A stretch of 40,214 bases of DNA, from NCBI GenBank assembly GCA_937868025.1, contig CALMLJ010000526.1:1-40214 (forward strand), given 5' to 3'. Numbering within the stretch: the stretch's first letter is position 1; each line of letters begins with the position of its first letter. Source of the DNA: an uncultured Acidimicrobiaceae bacterium. Its GTDB lineage: Bacteria; Actinomycetota; Acidimicrobiia; Acidimicrobiales; Microtrichaceae. The notes beneath the pieces are model-generated. The model searched no databases and was not told the DNA's origin. It saw nothing but the letters and a program-made list of their open reading frames with translations. Positions 1 to 7,679 of this stretch are shown here, one piece after another. The translations under genes and the position numbers were made by a program.

Positions 1-2
1 CC

Positions 3-1982
3 GACGCCGACCTCGAAGGCGCCATCGATGCCGAGCACGATCCGGATGCCGGCGATGCCGGCGATGCCGGCGAGCCGGACGACACGGACCGGTCGGACGA
101 CTTCATTCCCACGCCCGGCGCCCGTGCCGCTCGGCGCCGTGCCGCCCAGGCCGTCCCGCCGGCGTCGACGTCGGCAGCGGAGGAGCACGTGGACGCCCCA
201 CTCGACGAGAGTTCGTTGCGTGCCACGACCATCTCGGGCCGTCTCCTCTTCCTGACGCTCGGGTCGGTCACCCTCGCTGCGTTGGTCGTGCTCGCCTCGA
301 TCTGGGGGCTGGCTCGGATCAGTTCGGCAGGCCGGGACATCGCCGGTGTCAGCGCCGCCAAGGAGGCCAGCGCCGCGGTCCTCGCCGAACTCCGACTCGT
401 CGAGGCCGCCGACGCCGAGGGGCCCGACGTCACTCGTCGCCTCGACTCGCTCGCAGCGGACGCCGCCGACGAGGCGCGTCCATGGATCTCCGCGTTCGCC
501 GTCGATCAGGCGGGCGCCGCGACCGACGCGTACGTCGCAGCTCGAGGAGATGGACCGGCTGCAGCGGAGTACGACGATGCGTTCGCCGCTCAGCGGCGCG
601 TCGACGACCAGCTCCGTGACCGCCAGCTCGACGAGATCGACCGTTCCGAGTCGCTCCGGACGACGGCGATCGTCGTTGTCATGTTGCTGTTCGCCCTGGG
701 TTCGATCGCCCTCGTGGTACTCGGCAGGATCATCGGACGATCGGTCGTCGCGCCGGTGCGCTCGCTCGGGCGGACCCTGCGCCGCTTCGGTGACGGCGAT
801 CTCCGATCGCGATCGGAGATCGCACCGGACGAGGTCGGCACGCTCGCCCGCTCGTTCAACGTGATGGCCGACTCGGTGAGCGCCCGCGTGCGCCGCCTCA
901 CTGCCATCGCCGAGCGCGACGCCCAGCTGCGTATGGTCAGCGATGCCCTCGACCTGGCCGATCGGGAGACCGACGTCTACCGCATCCTCGAGCAGGCGCT
1001 GGCCATCCTGACCCCGGACAACCCGGGGGAGTTGCTGGTCAACGAGCCGACGTCACCCCGCCTCTGGCAGGTGTCGACGAACCCGTCGTCAGGTCCCGGC
1101 GGTTGTCCCGTCGAGACCGCCGAAGCGTGTCCCGCCATGCGCCGCGCCCAGGCCGTCGTCTTCGACGGCCCGTCGGCGATCAATGCGTGTCCGCAGCTCC
1201 GGTTGCACGAGTCGCCCTGTTCGGCGGCGTGTGTCCCCGTTGGCGTCAACGGCCACCTGCTCGGCGTGGTGCACGTGACGGCACCCGAGCACGAGCCGCC
1301 CGACCCCGAGGTGGTGGAGCAACTCGTGACGCTCGCCGGCCAGGTCGGCGTGCGCGTCGGCGCGCAGCGCACCCTCGAGACCACCCGGTTGCAGGCGAGC
1401 ACCGACGGCCTCACCGGCTTGGCCAATCGCCGCATGCTGGAGGCCCGCTTGAACGACCTGCTGCGTGGCCAGGTGTCGTTCGCCCTGGCGGTTGCCGACG
1501 TCGACCTCTTCAAGACGTTGAACGACAACTACGGCCACGAGACCGGCGACCGCGCCCTGCAGCTCTTCGCGAAGGTGCTGGAGGACAACGTGCGTGGGCA
1601 CGACGTCGTCGCCCGCTACGGCGGTGAGGAGTTCGTCCTCGTCTACCCCGAGCTCACGGTCAAGAAGGCGATGGAGGTCATCGAGCGCATCCGTCTTGCC
1701 CTCGAGAAGGCCATCGAAGCGGCCGGCCTGCCGCCGTTCACCTGCAGCTTCGGTGTGACGCACTCGTCGTCGGCCGACACCGTCGACGGCATCATCCGTA
1801 TCGCCGACGCCGGGCTGCTCCAGGCCAAGGATCTGGGTCGCAACCGGGTGGTCTTCGCCGACCTCGACCTCGCAGCGGAAGTGTTCGGCAGCGGTGGGGC
1901 TTCGGCGGTCATCGACCTCACCGAGGCGGTGGACGCCGACGACGTTGCGACCGACGGCGCTGAAGCCGGACTCACTGGCTGA
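3..1982 (+). CDS. Membrane-bound HAMP-GAF-GGDEF diguanylate cyclase (5' end beyond window)
   Basis: Predicted inner-membrane enzyme making cyclic di-GMP from two GTP. Counting from an in-frame GTG at 189, there is a membrane helix at about 18-40, an extracytoplasmic segment to about 155, a second helix at about 158-182, a HAMP linker, a GAF-like domain (about 245-395) and a C-terminal GGDEF domain. The active-site motif reads GGEEF (about 478-482), so catalysis is likely intact. An RGHD lies five residues before it, matching the RxxD product-inhibition site. The GAF-like part holds five cysteines within about 55 residues. The frame stays open to the left edge with G/C-rich third positions and an acidic Asp/Glu/Ala composition, so the real start is probably upstream. 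GTG 189 has a GGAGGAG only 3 nt away and is the alternative. The signal sensed is unknown. Confidence 0.85.
   Translation, partial: DADLEGAIDAEHDPDAGDAGDAGEPDDTDRSDDFIPTPGARAARRRAAQAVPPASTSAAEEHVDAPLDESSLRATTISGRLLFLTLGSVTLAALVVLASIWGLARISSAGRDIAGVSAAKEASAAVLAELRLVEAADAEGPDVTRRLDSLAADAADEARPWISAFAVDQAGAATDAYVAARGDGPAAAEYDDAFAAQRRVDDQLRDRQLDEIDRSESLRTTAIVVVMLLFALGSIALVVLGRIIGRSVVAPVRSLGRTLRRFGDGDLRSRSEIAPDEVGTLARSFNVMADSVSARVRRLTAIAERDAQLRMVSDALDLADRETDVYRILEQALAILTPDNPGELLVNEPTSPRLWQVSTNPSSGPGGCPVETAEACPAMRRAQAVVFDGPSAINACPQLRLHESPCSAACVPVGVNGHLLGVVHVTAPEHEPPDPEVVEQLVTLAGQVGVRVGAQRTLETTRLQASTDGLTGLANRRMLEARLNDLLRGQVSFALAVADVDLFKTLNDNYGHETGDRALQLFAKVLEDNVRGHDVVARYGGEEFVLVYPELTVKKAMEVIERIRLALEKAIEAAGLPPFTCSFGVTHSSSADTVDGIIRIADAGLLQAKDLGRNRVVFADLDLAAEVFGSGGASAVIDLTEAVDADDVATDGAEAGLTG
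45..71 (+). repeat. Three 9-bp tandem repeats in acidic N-terminus
   Basis: GATGCCGGC occurs three times in a row, encoding Asp-Ala-Gly repeats in the frame that continues into the diguanylate cyclase. It fits a disordered acidic N-terminal tail. Confidence 0.6.
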
Positions 1983-1997
1983 CATCGTCTCCGACGG

Positions 1998-3266
1998 TCA
2001 GTTGCCGTTGGTGCTCCAGTGCCACGGCTCCGACGGCAGGTTGTAGAAGCCGTACTGGCCGGCATTGGCCTTCATCCAGGCGAAGGCGGCGCTGCCCCGG
2101 GTGAGGGTTCCGCCGCCACTCGTGAAGTCGACGGCGAGCCCACGCTCGTGCATCGACTGGCCGGGCCGGGCCGTCGGAGGGCTGCACGAGGACGCCGGCG
2201 CCTGGTAGATCGCGTACGAGCTGGACCCGCAGTTGTTCCGGCGGGTGGCGATTTGGGCCTGGGGGTCGCGGTAGCCCCCGCCGCCGAGCTGGATCCCCGC
2301 CGCTGACGCCGCGTTCAGCAGGTTGGCCAGGTTGTCGGCAATGTCCTTGTGGACGCGGATTCCGTTGACCGTCACGATCGAGCCGCCGTCGGTGATGGCC
2401 GGGATCGCGACGCTGCTGCCCGGCGATCCCGACGAGCGGCCGCGGGTCTTTGCCGCCGCTCGCTGGGCGGCCAGCTGGGCGGCGATGGCCTGCTGCTGGC
2501 TGGAGATCGAGCTCGAGAGGGCGCCGTCGAGTTCCTTGAGGGCATCGGCCTCGGCCAATGCGGCGTCCATACGGTTGTCGACCTCGGCGGCGAACTTCTC
2601 CTGCTCGTCGTGGGCGGATTCGAGCCGGGCGAGACGATCGGTGACGTCTTGGCGGCGGGTGTTGGCCTTGGCGGCCGCCGCTTCGGACTTGGCGCGGGCG
2701 ATGGCGAGGTCTTCCTGCACCTTCTTGTACTGCTCGGTGGCGTCGAGCGAGTTGCTGGCCTGCACCGAGCGGAGCGTCCGTTCGCGGGCGGCGTCGGCGA
2801 GGGAATCGGCGGACAACAGGTCGAGCGTCTCGTCGGACGGTGACTCGATGAACGCTCGGATCGCCTGGTCCTTGATCGAGGTGCGCAGCGTCGACAACTC
2901 CTCGATGTTCTTGGCTTCGGACGCCTTCGCCTCGGCCTGTTCGGCCTCGGCGGCAGCGACGGCGCGCTGTGACTCCTCGAGCAGGGCGGTCTGGCCCTCG
3001 ATGTTGTTGTTGAGGTCGGCGAGGGCCTCTTGGATCTCGGCGTCGGTCGCCTGCAGGGCGTCGACGCTCGAGGCCGACTTCGCCTTGGCGGCGCGGACCT
3101 GCTCACGCTTCTTCTGCAGCTCCCGCAGCTTGGCGTCCGCCGACGACGGCTTGGGGCCGAGCGGCGTGGCGCCGGCGGTCGGGAGGACCAGGCCGGTGAG
3201 GACCACCGTGACGATCGCAACCCTGGCGTGGCGCAGGGGTGAGGGGTGGGTGTGTCGTCGTCGCAT
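1998..3266 (-). CDS. Secreted coiled-coil peptidase, VanY-type D,D-carboxypeptidase domain
   Basis: Predicted exported cell-wall peptidase of 422 residues. An N-terminal signal peptide (about 1-33) is followed by a long Ala/Glu/Lys-rich coiled coil (about 35-275) resembling the PcsB/RipC adaptor seen in FtsEX-controlled hydrolases. The C-terminus is a VanY/peptidase M15 domain with the zinc motif SMHERGLAVDF (His373, Asp380) and EPWHW (Glu413, His416), so the usual ligands are all present. The family cleaves D-Ala-D-Ala or related stem-peptide bonds. It ends 15 bp from the convergent cyclase gene. A direct repeat resembling an OmpR-family box lies about 70 bp upstream. The substrate bond is inferred from family. 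Confidence 0.85.
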   Translation of the reverse strand: MRRRHTHPSPLRHARVAIVTVVLTGLVLPTAGATPLGPKPSSADAKLRELQKKREQVRAAKAKSASSVDALQATDAEIQEALADLNNNIEGQTALLEESQRAVAAAEAEQAEAKASEAKNIEELSTLRTSIKDQAIRAFIESPSDETLDLLSADSLADAARERTLRSVQASNSLDATEQYKKVQEDLAIARAKSEAAAAKANTRRQDVTDRLARLESAHDEQEKFAAEVDNRMDAALAEADALKELDGALSSSISSQQQAIAAQLAAQRAAAKTRGRSSGSPGSSVAIPAITDGGSIVTVNGIRVHKDIADNLANLLNAASAAGIQLGGGGYRDPQAQIATRRNNCGSSSYAIYQAPASSCSPPTARPGQSMHERGLAVDFTSGGGTLTRGSAAFAWMKANAGQYGFYNLPSEPWHWSTNGN

Positions 3267-3334
3267 CTCGGGTCGGTCGGATCCTACGTGAGCGTCCTGA
3301 GCCGGGACACCCGGCCGAATCGGCCCAGTGGATC

Positions 3335-3352
3335 GTCACGAAACCGTAACAC
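3335..3352 (-). promoter_or_regulatory. Direct repeat GTCAC/GTAAC, possible response-regulator box
   Basis: GTCACGAAACCGTAACAC contains two similar half-sites, GTCAC and GTAAC, 11 bp apart. The spacing is one helical turn, typical of OmpR-family regulators such as MtrA, which in other actinobacteria controls wall-hydrolase genes. It lies upstream of the VanY-type gene. The link to MtrA is inference. Confidence 0.3.
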
Positions 3353-3404
3353 GGCACCTGGGCAGTTCTCCCATCGGTCCGTTTCACCGCGCCGGGCGGA
3401 GCGT

Positions 3405-3839
3405 TCACCGGCGAGCTGCTCGCTCGGCGCGAAGTTCCCGGCGGAGCTCCCGCAGCGTGCCGGACCGCGCCGCATCCATCACCCGGGCGGCGCGCTCCTC
3501 GGTGATTCGGCCGTCGGCGACGCGCTCGTCGAGCAGCTCCTGCAGTACGTCGAGCCGGGCCTCGCGCAGTTCGTCGGGGGAGACGCCGAGCCGCTCCGCC
3601 AGGCGCGCCTCGCGTTCGGAGCGTCGTTCGGCGCGTCGCTCGGCACGGGCGGCGTCCCGGGTGTCCGCTCCGGAGGGAGTGGTCGACGTCGGGCCCGAGC
3701 CCGCGGCGACCGCCGGCGCCTCGGCCGGCGGAGCTGCTCCGGCGGGAGCGAGCGCCCAGCCCGCCGGGACGGCGATGGCCACCACGAGGGCGGCGGTGGC
3801 GACGGATCGGACGGTGGTGCGCTTGAGCTGTTGGATCAT
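3405..3839 (-). CDS. Small secreted helical protein, unknown function
   Basis: I do not recognise this gene. The frame is open much further upstream, but that extension would run into mutM. The ATG at 3839 gives a 144-residue product with a clear N-terminal export signal: basic MIQQLKR, then a hydrophobic stretch and an Ala-rich end near residue 32. After a Pro/Thr-rich linker (about 35-55), the remainder is very charged and helical (Arg/Glu-rich), with a segment around RLGVSPDELREARLDVLQEL that looks like a short helical-hairpin domain. It lies 138 bp upstream of the VanY-type gene on the same strand. An 11-bp-period direct repeat lies just upstream. A periplasmic or wall-associated regulator or chaperone is possible, but nothing shows it. 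Confidence 0.7.
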   Translation of the reverse strand: MIQQLKRTTVRSVATAALVVAIAVPAGWALAPAGAAPPAEAPAVAAGSGPTSTTPSGADTRDAARAERRAERRSEREARLAERLGVSPDELREARLDVLQELLDERVADGRITEERAARVMDAARSGTLRELRRELRAERAARR

Positions 3840-3882
3840 GGAGCCACCATCGACGAGCGATGTCAGGGCCCCGTGGGTGAGG

Positions 3883-3899
3883 TGTGAGGGAACTGTGAG
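3883..3899 (-). promoter_or_regulatory. Direct repeat TGTGAG-N5-TGTGAG, possible PhoP/OmpR-type box
   Basis: On the minus strand this reads CTCACA-N5-CTCACA, period 11 bp, about 45-60 bp before the ATG of the small secreted protein. It resembles the mycobacterial PhoP pattern of two TCACAGC elements 11 bp apart. Assignment to a particular regulator is inference. Confidence 0.35.
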
Positions 3900-3909
3900 C
3901 GGTCCGGCG

Positions 3910-4722
3910 TCAGCCGCGTCGAGGTTGGCAGACCGGACACCAGGTGGTCGTGCGTGCATCGAGCACACGACGACGGAGGGGGGTGGCGCAGCGTTCGCAC
4001 GGTTCGCCTCCGCGTCCGTAGCAGTGAAGGTGGTGCTGGTTGTCGCCGCTGCGTCCGTCGGCGTCGACGTAGTCGCGCAGCGTCGTGCCGCCGTGGTCGA
4101 GGCCGGAGCGCAACGCGGTGCGGATCGCATCGGCCAGCGCCGCAGCGCGGGGCCGGGTGATGCGTCGATCGGCCGGGTTCACACCGGCGAGCCAGAACGC
4201 CTCGTCGGCGTAGATGTTGCCGACGCCCGCCACCGGGCGCTGGGACAGGAGCTGGGTCTTGAGGTGTCGACCGCTCGACCGGAGGCCCGACCACAGCGCG
4301 TCGCCGTCGAAGGCCGGATCGAACGGGTCGAGCCCGAGCGACGCGAGTGTGGGCATGCCGTCGTAGCGGCCGGCTTCGAGCACGGCGATCCGTCCGAAAC
4401 GCCGTACGTCGCGAAAGACGAGGCGGTTGCCGTCGTCGAGGTCCCACCATGCCCGCACGTACGGGTCGTCGTCGGTTGCGGGGTGGGCGGTGACCCGGAG
4501 CGAGCCGGTCATGCCGAGGTGGACGATGAGTTCGCGGCCGTCGTCGAGAGGATTGATGAGGTACTTGCCCCGACGGCCCACGGCATCGATCGTCGTCCCG
4601 ACGGCCTCGACGGCATCGGTGAACTTGGCCGACGGGTGACTCCAACCGGCGACCAGCTGCCGCCCGGTCAACACCGGGTCGAGCTGGGATCGGATCGTGT
4701 CCACCTCCGGGAGCTCGGGCAT
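3910..4722 (-). CDS. mutM: Formamidopyrimidine-DNA glycosylase (Fpg/MutM)
   Basis: Base-excision repair enzyme removing 8-oxoguanine and ring-opened purines and nicking the DNA at the site. The 270-residue protein begins MPELPEVDTI, so the catalytic Pro2 and Glu3 are in place after Met removal. The conserved lysine is in GRRGKYL (Lys53). A helix-two-turn-helix segment lies around 150-230, and the C-terminal zinc finger is complete (CERC ... CPVC). Length and motifs match Fpg rather than the Nei branch. It is divergent from the CDF transporter gene. No Shine-Dalgarno is seen; a GAGGCT hexamer lies 7 nt before the ATG, a near match to the leaderless pattern seen elsewhere here. Confidence 0.93.
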   Translation of the reverse strand: MPELPEVDTIRSQLDPVLTGRQLVAGWSHPSAKFTDAVEAVGTTIDAVGRRGKYLINPLDDGRELIVHLGMTGSLRVTAHPATDDDPYVRAWWDLDDGNRLVFRDVRRFGRIAVLEAGRYDGMPTLASLGLDPFDPAFDGDALWSGLRSSGRHLKTQLLSQRPVAGVGNIYADEAFWLAGVNPADRRITRPRAAALADAIRTALRSGLDHGGTTLRDYVDADGRSGDNQHHLHCYGRGGEPCERCATPLRRRVLDARTTTWCPVCQPRRG

Positions 4723-4778
4723 AGGATCCAGCCTCGCAGACGGCGGAGTGTCGCTCCGTCCGACCCGTGAGGAGCCCG

Positions 4779-5723
4779 ATGTCAGCCGGTGGTAGCAAGA
4801 AGGCGATCATTGCCGCGTTCCTCGCGAACCTCGGGATCGCCGTCGGCAAGTTCGTGGGCTTCCTCATCACGGGCGCGTCCTCGATGCTCGCGGAGTCCAT
4901 CCACTCCCTCGCCGACACCGGCAACCAGGCGCTGCTCCTGATCGGTGGGCGGCGGTCCCTGCGATCGGCCGACGACGAGCACCAGTTCGGGTACGGCCGC
5001 GAGCGCTACTTCTACGCCTTCGTGGTGGCGTTGGTGCTGTTCACGCTGGGGTCGGTCTTCGCGATCTACGAGGGCATCCACAAGCTCGAGCACCCCGAGG
5101 CGGTCGAGTCGCCGATCGTCGCGATTGCGATCCTGGGGGTGGCGCTCGGGCTCGAGGGGTTCTCGCTCCGGACGGCCGTGAAGGAAGCGGACCACCTCCG
5201 CAACGGCGAGGGGTGGTTCGACTTCATCCGCCACGCCAAGACGCCGGAACTGCCCGTCGTCCTGCTCGAGGACACCGGGGCGATGATCGGCCTCGTGGTG
5301 GCGTTCGTGGCGCTCCTCCTGGCCTGGCAGGTCGACCCGGTGTTCGACGGCGTCGGCACGTTGATCATCGGCGGTCTCCTCGGGGTCATCGCCGTGGTGT
5401 TGGCCGTCGAGATGAAGAGCCTGCTCATCGGCGAGGCGGCATCGCCTCGCGAGCAGGCGGCGATCCGTGCGGCGATCGACGACGACCCGAGAAGTCGGCG
5501 ACTCGTGCACATCCGAACCGAACATCTCGGTCCAGAGGAGCTGCTCGTCGCGGCCAAGGTGGCCTACGACCCGGGACTGTCCATCGAGGGGCTCGCCGCG
5601 GCGATCGACGAGACCGAGATCGCGATCCGGGCCGCAGTGCCGACGGCCCGCCTGATCTACATCGAACCCGGCCTCGTCGAGCTGAAGGGTGCAGCCGGAG
5701 GGTCAGCGGAGCCCGCTGGGTGA
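4779..5723 (+). CDS. Cation diffusion facilitator family transporter
   Basis: Predicted inner-membrane divalent-metal/proton antiporter of 314 residues. Five or six membrane helices cover about 10-215, followed by a cytoplasmic ferredoxin-like domain (about 220-300). HSLADTGNQ in the second helix gives the metal-site HxxxD, and LLEDTGAMIGL in a later helix gives acidic partners. The pattern and the long loop between helices 4 and 5 resemble the SLC30A9-like CDF branch. ATG 4779 is preferred because GAGGAG lies 4 nt upstream; GTG 4767 is the alternative. The transported metal cannot be read from sequence. It lies upstream of a TetR gene on the same strand, but a promoter separates them. Confidence 0.88.
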   Translation: MSAGGSKKAIIAAFLANLGIAVGKFVGFLITGASSMLAESIHSLADTGNQALLLIGGRRSLRSADDEHQFGYGRERYFYAFVVALVLFTLGSVFAIYEGIHKLEHPEAVESPIVAIAILGVALGLEGFSLRTAVKEADHLRNGEGWFDFIRHAKTPELPVVLLEDTGAMIGLVVAFVALLLAWQVDPVFDGVGTLIIGGLLGVIAVVLAVEMKSLLIGEAASPREQAAIRAAIDDDPRSRRLVHIRTEHLGPEELLVAAKVAYDPGLSIEGLAAAIDETEIAIRAAVPTARLIYIEPGLVELKGAAGGSAEPAG

Positions 5724-5760
5724 CTCCACTCCTTCACCGAACAGGAAAATTACCTAACGG

Positions 5761-5769
5761 TGCTATAAT
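5761..5769 (+). promoter_or_regulatory. Extended -10 promoter (TGCTATAAT) in AT-rich island
   Basis: TGCTATAAT is a perfect extended -10 element (TGN + TATAAT). No good -35 is present, which such promoters tolerate. It sits in an AT-rich stretch (about 5740-5805) unlike its surroundings and would give a leader of about 75 nt before the TetR start. A CAATTG palindrome at about 5782-5787 could be part of an operator. Confidence 0.6.
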
Positions 5770-5853
5770 GGGCTATCTTTGCAATTGAAACTATGTGTGG
5801 TTTGATTGGGGACCGCACACGGTGGGTACTTTTCACCGAACCGAGGAGGACCA

Positions 5854-6483
5854 GTGGGATCGGATTTTGTCGCAATCAAGGATCATGGTGCTGCGAAGCA
5901 GGAACCCGATCTCGACACTCGTGAACGGCTCGTGCGCGCCGCCATCGAAGTGTTCCTCGAAAAGGGCTACGGCGGTACCCGTGTGCAGGACATCGCCCGT
6001 CGCGCCGGCTTCACGTCGGGCGCGCTGTATGTCCACTTCCCGAGCCGCACCGCCTTGCTCGGCGAGGCGATCATCCGCGAGGGCCAGACGATCATGACCG
6101 GCCTCGCCGATCAGATCGACGCCGCCGCCGACACCCCCGACTCGATCGCCGACCTCCTCGCCGGCTTCAGCTCGGGCGCGCCGACCAAACTCGATCTCCT
6201 CCTCCTCGAGGCGCTGGCGCTCGCGTCGCGTTCCGACGAGGCGAAGGAAGTCCTTGCGACGGCGCTCGACGGCTTCGTCGAGATCCTCATGAAGCGCATC
6301 AACGTGGCGCGTGAGCGTGGCGACATCGACACCTCCATCGACACCGAGGCGCTCCGGCAGGTGTTCGTGGCATGGATCTTCGGCGGTGTGGTCGTGAAGG
6401 CCCTCAAGATCGGCACCGCGCCGATCGACTCGTTGACCGACGCCACCCGCCGCCTCATCGGTGGCCTCGCGCCCACGGCCTGA
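5854..6483 (+). CDS. TetR/AcrR family transcriptional regulator
   Basis: Predicted ligand-responsive repressor of 209 residues. The N-terminal helix-turn-helix is at about 22-66 (from TRERLVRAAIEVF to ALYVHFPSRTALL), with the TetR signature of GYGGTRVQDIARRAGFTSGALYVHF type. The rest is the helical ligand-binding and dimer domain. The GTG at 5854 is chosen because a GAGGAGGA purine run ends 3 nt before it; the frame is open further upstream without a site. No obvious target operon is linked: the CDF gene ends 130 bp upstream and parA follows 67 bp downstream. TetR proteins commonly control themselves, and the AT-rich leader is the natural place for an operator. The ligand is unknown. Confidence 0.88.
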   Translation: MGSDFVAIKDHGAAKQEPDLDTRERLVRAAIEVFLEKGYGGTRVQDIARRAGFTSGALYVHFPSRTALLGEAIIREGQTIMTGLADQIDAAADTPDSIADLLAGFSSGAPTKLDLLLLEALALASRSDEAKEVLATALDGFVEILMKRINVARERGDIDTSIDTEALRQVFVAWIFGGVVVKALKIGTAPIDSLTDATRRLIGGLAPTA

Positions 6484-6535
6484 CGCTCCAACGTTTCCGT
6501 CACGGCCCACCCACCCCTTTCTGGGCGGCAACCGC

Positions 6536-6541
6536 TAGCGT
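6536..6541 (+). promoter_or_regulatory. -10-like TAGCGT for leaderless parA transcript
   Basis: TAGCGT (TANNNT) ends 9 nt before the parA ATG and no Shine-Dalgarno is present, so transcription probably begins at or next to the start codon. Confidence 0.45.
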
Positions 6542-6550
6542 GATCCTCCG

Positions 6551-7375
6551 ATGACGACGCTGGCGGTGGTCAACCAGAAGGGCGGGGTGGGCAAGACGAC
6601 CGTCGCACTGGGTCTCGCCGCCGTTGCGGCGCGTCGCGACCTCTCCGTCGTCGTCGTCGATCTCGATCCGCAGGCCAACGCGACCTCCGGCATGGGGGTC
6701 TGGTCGCCCGTCCACACCGTCGCCCACGGTCTCGCGGCCGACACCGACGGCGCGCTCGTCGATGTCGTGGCCGCCACGGGATGGGGTCCCGACCTGTTCG
6801 ACGTCCCCCCACGACTCGCACCCAGCTCGCCCGACCTCGCGCAGCTCGAGCCCCAGATGGCCGTCGACCCCATCGGCGCACAGGACCGCCTCCGCCGCGC
6901 GCTCATCGGTGTGGATGCCGATCTCGTGATCATCGACTGCCCGCCGTCGCTCGGGCTCCTCACGATCAACGGCCTGTTCGCCGCCGACCACGCGGTCATC
7001 GTGACCGAACCGAGCGCCTGGGCCGTCGACGGCGTCGCCCAGATCCTGCGCAACATCAGCCGCATCGCCGAGCGCCGCAACGGCACGCCGACACTCTCGG
7101 GCGTCGTCGTCAACCGGCTCGCCCGCACCCGCGACGCCCGGTACTGGGACGAGCAGCTGGTCGAGACCTATGGACCCGACGTCATCCGCCCGGCGATCGC
7201 GCTGAAGGCGGCGGTGGCGGAAGCGTCGGCCCAGTCGCTGCCGATCACCGCGGTCACGCGGGCCGGTGCCGCCGAGGCCGCAGCGCAGTTCGACGCGGTG
7301 CTCGACCGGCTGGTTCCGGCAGCGCCGTCACATCCCGAAGCCTCGCGAGACGGAGTCGCCGATGCCGCCCTATGA
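6551..7375 (+). CDS. ParA/MinD-family ATPase (orphan)
   Basis: Predicted cytoplasmic Walker-type positioning ATPase of 274 residues. The deviant Walker A motif KGGVGKTT (about 10-17) carries the signature lysine, Walker A' is VVVDLDPQAN (about 35-44), and Walker B is LVIIDCPPS. These ATPases bind DNA or membrane as ATP dimers and position plasmids, chromosomes or protein complexes. No parB gene or parS-like repeat is next to it. Its stop overlaps by 14 bp the start of a small tail-anchored membrane protein, suggesting the two are made together and the partner or cargo may be at the membrane. The chromosomal partition ParA is normally encoded with ParB, so this is probably a different member. 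Confidence 0.88.
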   Translation: MTTLAVVNQKGGVGKTTVALGLAAVAARRDLSVVVVDLDPQANATSGMGVWSPVHTVAHGLAADTDGALVDVVAATGWGPDLFDVPPRLAPSSPDLAQLEPQMAVDPIGAQDRLRRALIGVDADLVIIDCPPSLGLLTINGLFAADHAVIVTEPSAWAVDGVAQILRNISRIAERRNGTPTLSGVVVNRLARTRDARYWDEQLVETYGPDVIRPAIALKAAVAEASAQSLPITAVTRAGAAEAAAQFDAVLDRLVPAAPSHPEASRDGVADAAL

Positions 7376-7664
7376 CCCGAAGGCCAATCGCCCCAAGCTG
7401 GTCCCCGTCGACGACGAGTCGGCGCCCGTCGACGCGCTGCTCGGTCCCGCCGACTCGTCGGCGTCGGTCGCTCCGACCGCGCCCCAACGCACCCACCTGT
7501 CCGTCGTGTCCGACGACGAACGGGCGCCTCGCTCCGTGCCCGACCAGCCGGTGGCTCCGACGGGCTCGTCGCGTCCCGACCCCAAGGTGCTGCTCGCCGT
7601 GGCGGTCACGGCCATCGCCGTCGTGGTCGGATCGATCGTCGTCGCCCGCCGCAGCAGCAACTGA
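7362..7664 (+). CDS. Small tail-anchored membrane protein coupled to ParA
   Basis: I do not recognise the family. The 100-residue product starts at an ATG 14 bp inside the end of parA, with CGGAG about 6 nt before it, so translation is probably coupled. The first 73 residues are hydrophilic, disordered-looking and acidic, with many Asp, Ser and Pro. One hydrophobic helix at about 76-95 is followed by ARRSSN at the C-terminus. This topology (cytoplasmic N-terminus, one C-terminal helix) is that of a tail-anchored protein. It could serve as membrane anchor or activator for the ParA-type ATPase; that is inference from gene order. Confidence 0.7.
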   Translation: MPPYDPKANRPKLVPVDDESAPVDALLGPADSSASVAPTAPQRTHLSVVSDDERAPRSVPDQPVAPTGSSRPDPKVLLAVAVTAIAVVVGSIVVARRSSN

Positions 7665-7677
7665 CGGCTTGCCGTCA
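7662..7677 (+). terminator. Short perfect inverted repeat with CTTG loop
   Basis: TGACGG-CTTG-CCGTCA forms a 6-bp stem with a CUUG tetraloop, starting in the stop codon of the tail-anchored protein and ending 2 nt before the decarboxylase GTG. No T-tract follows. It could be a weak terminator or could mask the next start; both are inference. Confidence 0.3.
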
Positions 7678-7679
7678 CC

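Noticed and set aside
3840..4130. Upstream extension of the small secreted protein frame
   Set aside because: It would overlap mutM by over 200 bp, while the ATG at 3839 gives a proper signal peptide.
6505..6526. GCCCA/TGGGC inverted repeat after the TetR gene
   Set aside because: Only 5 bp with a 12-nt loop and no T-tract; likely chance in G+C-rich DNA.
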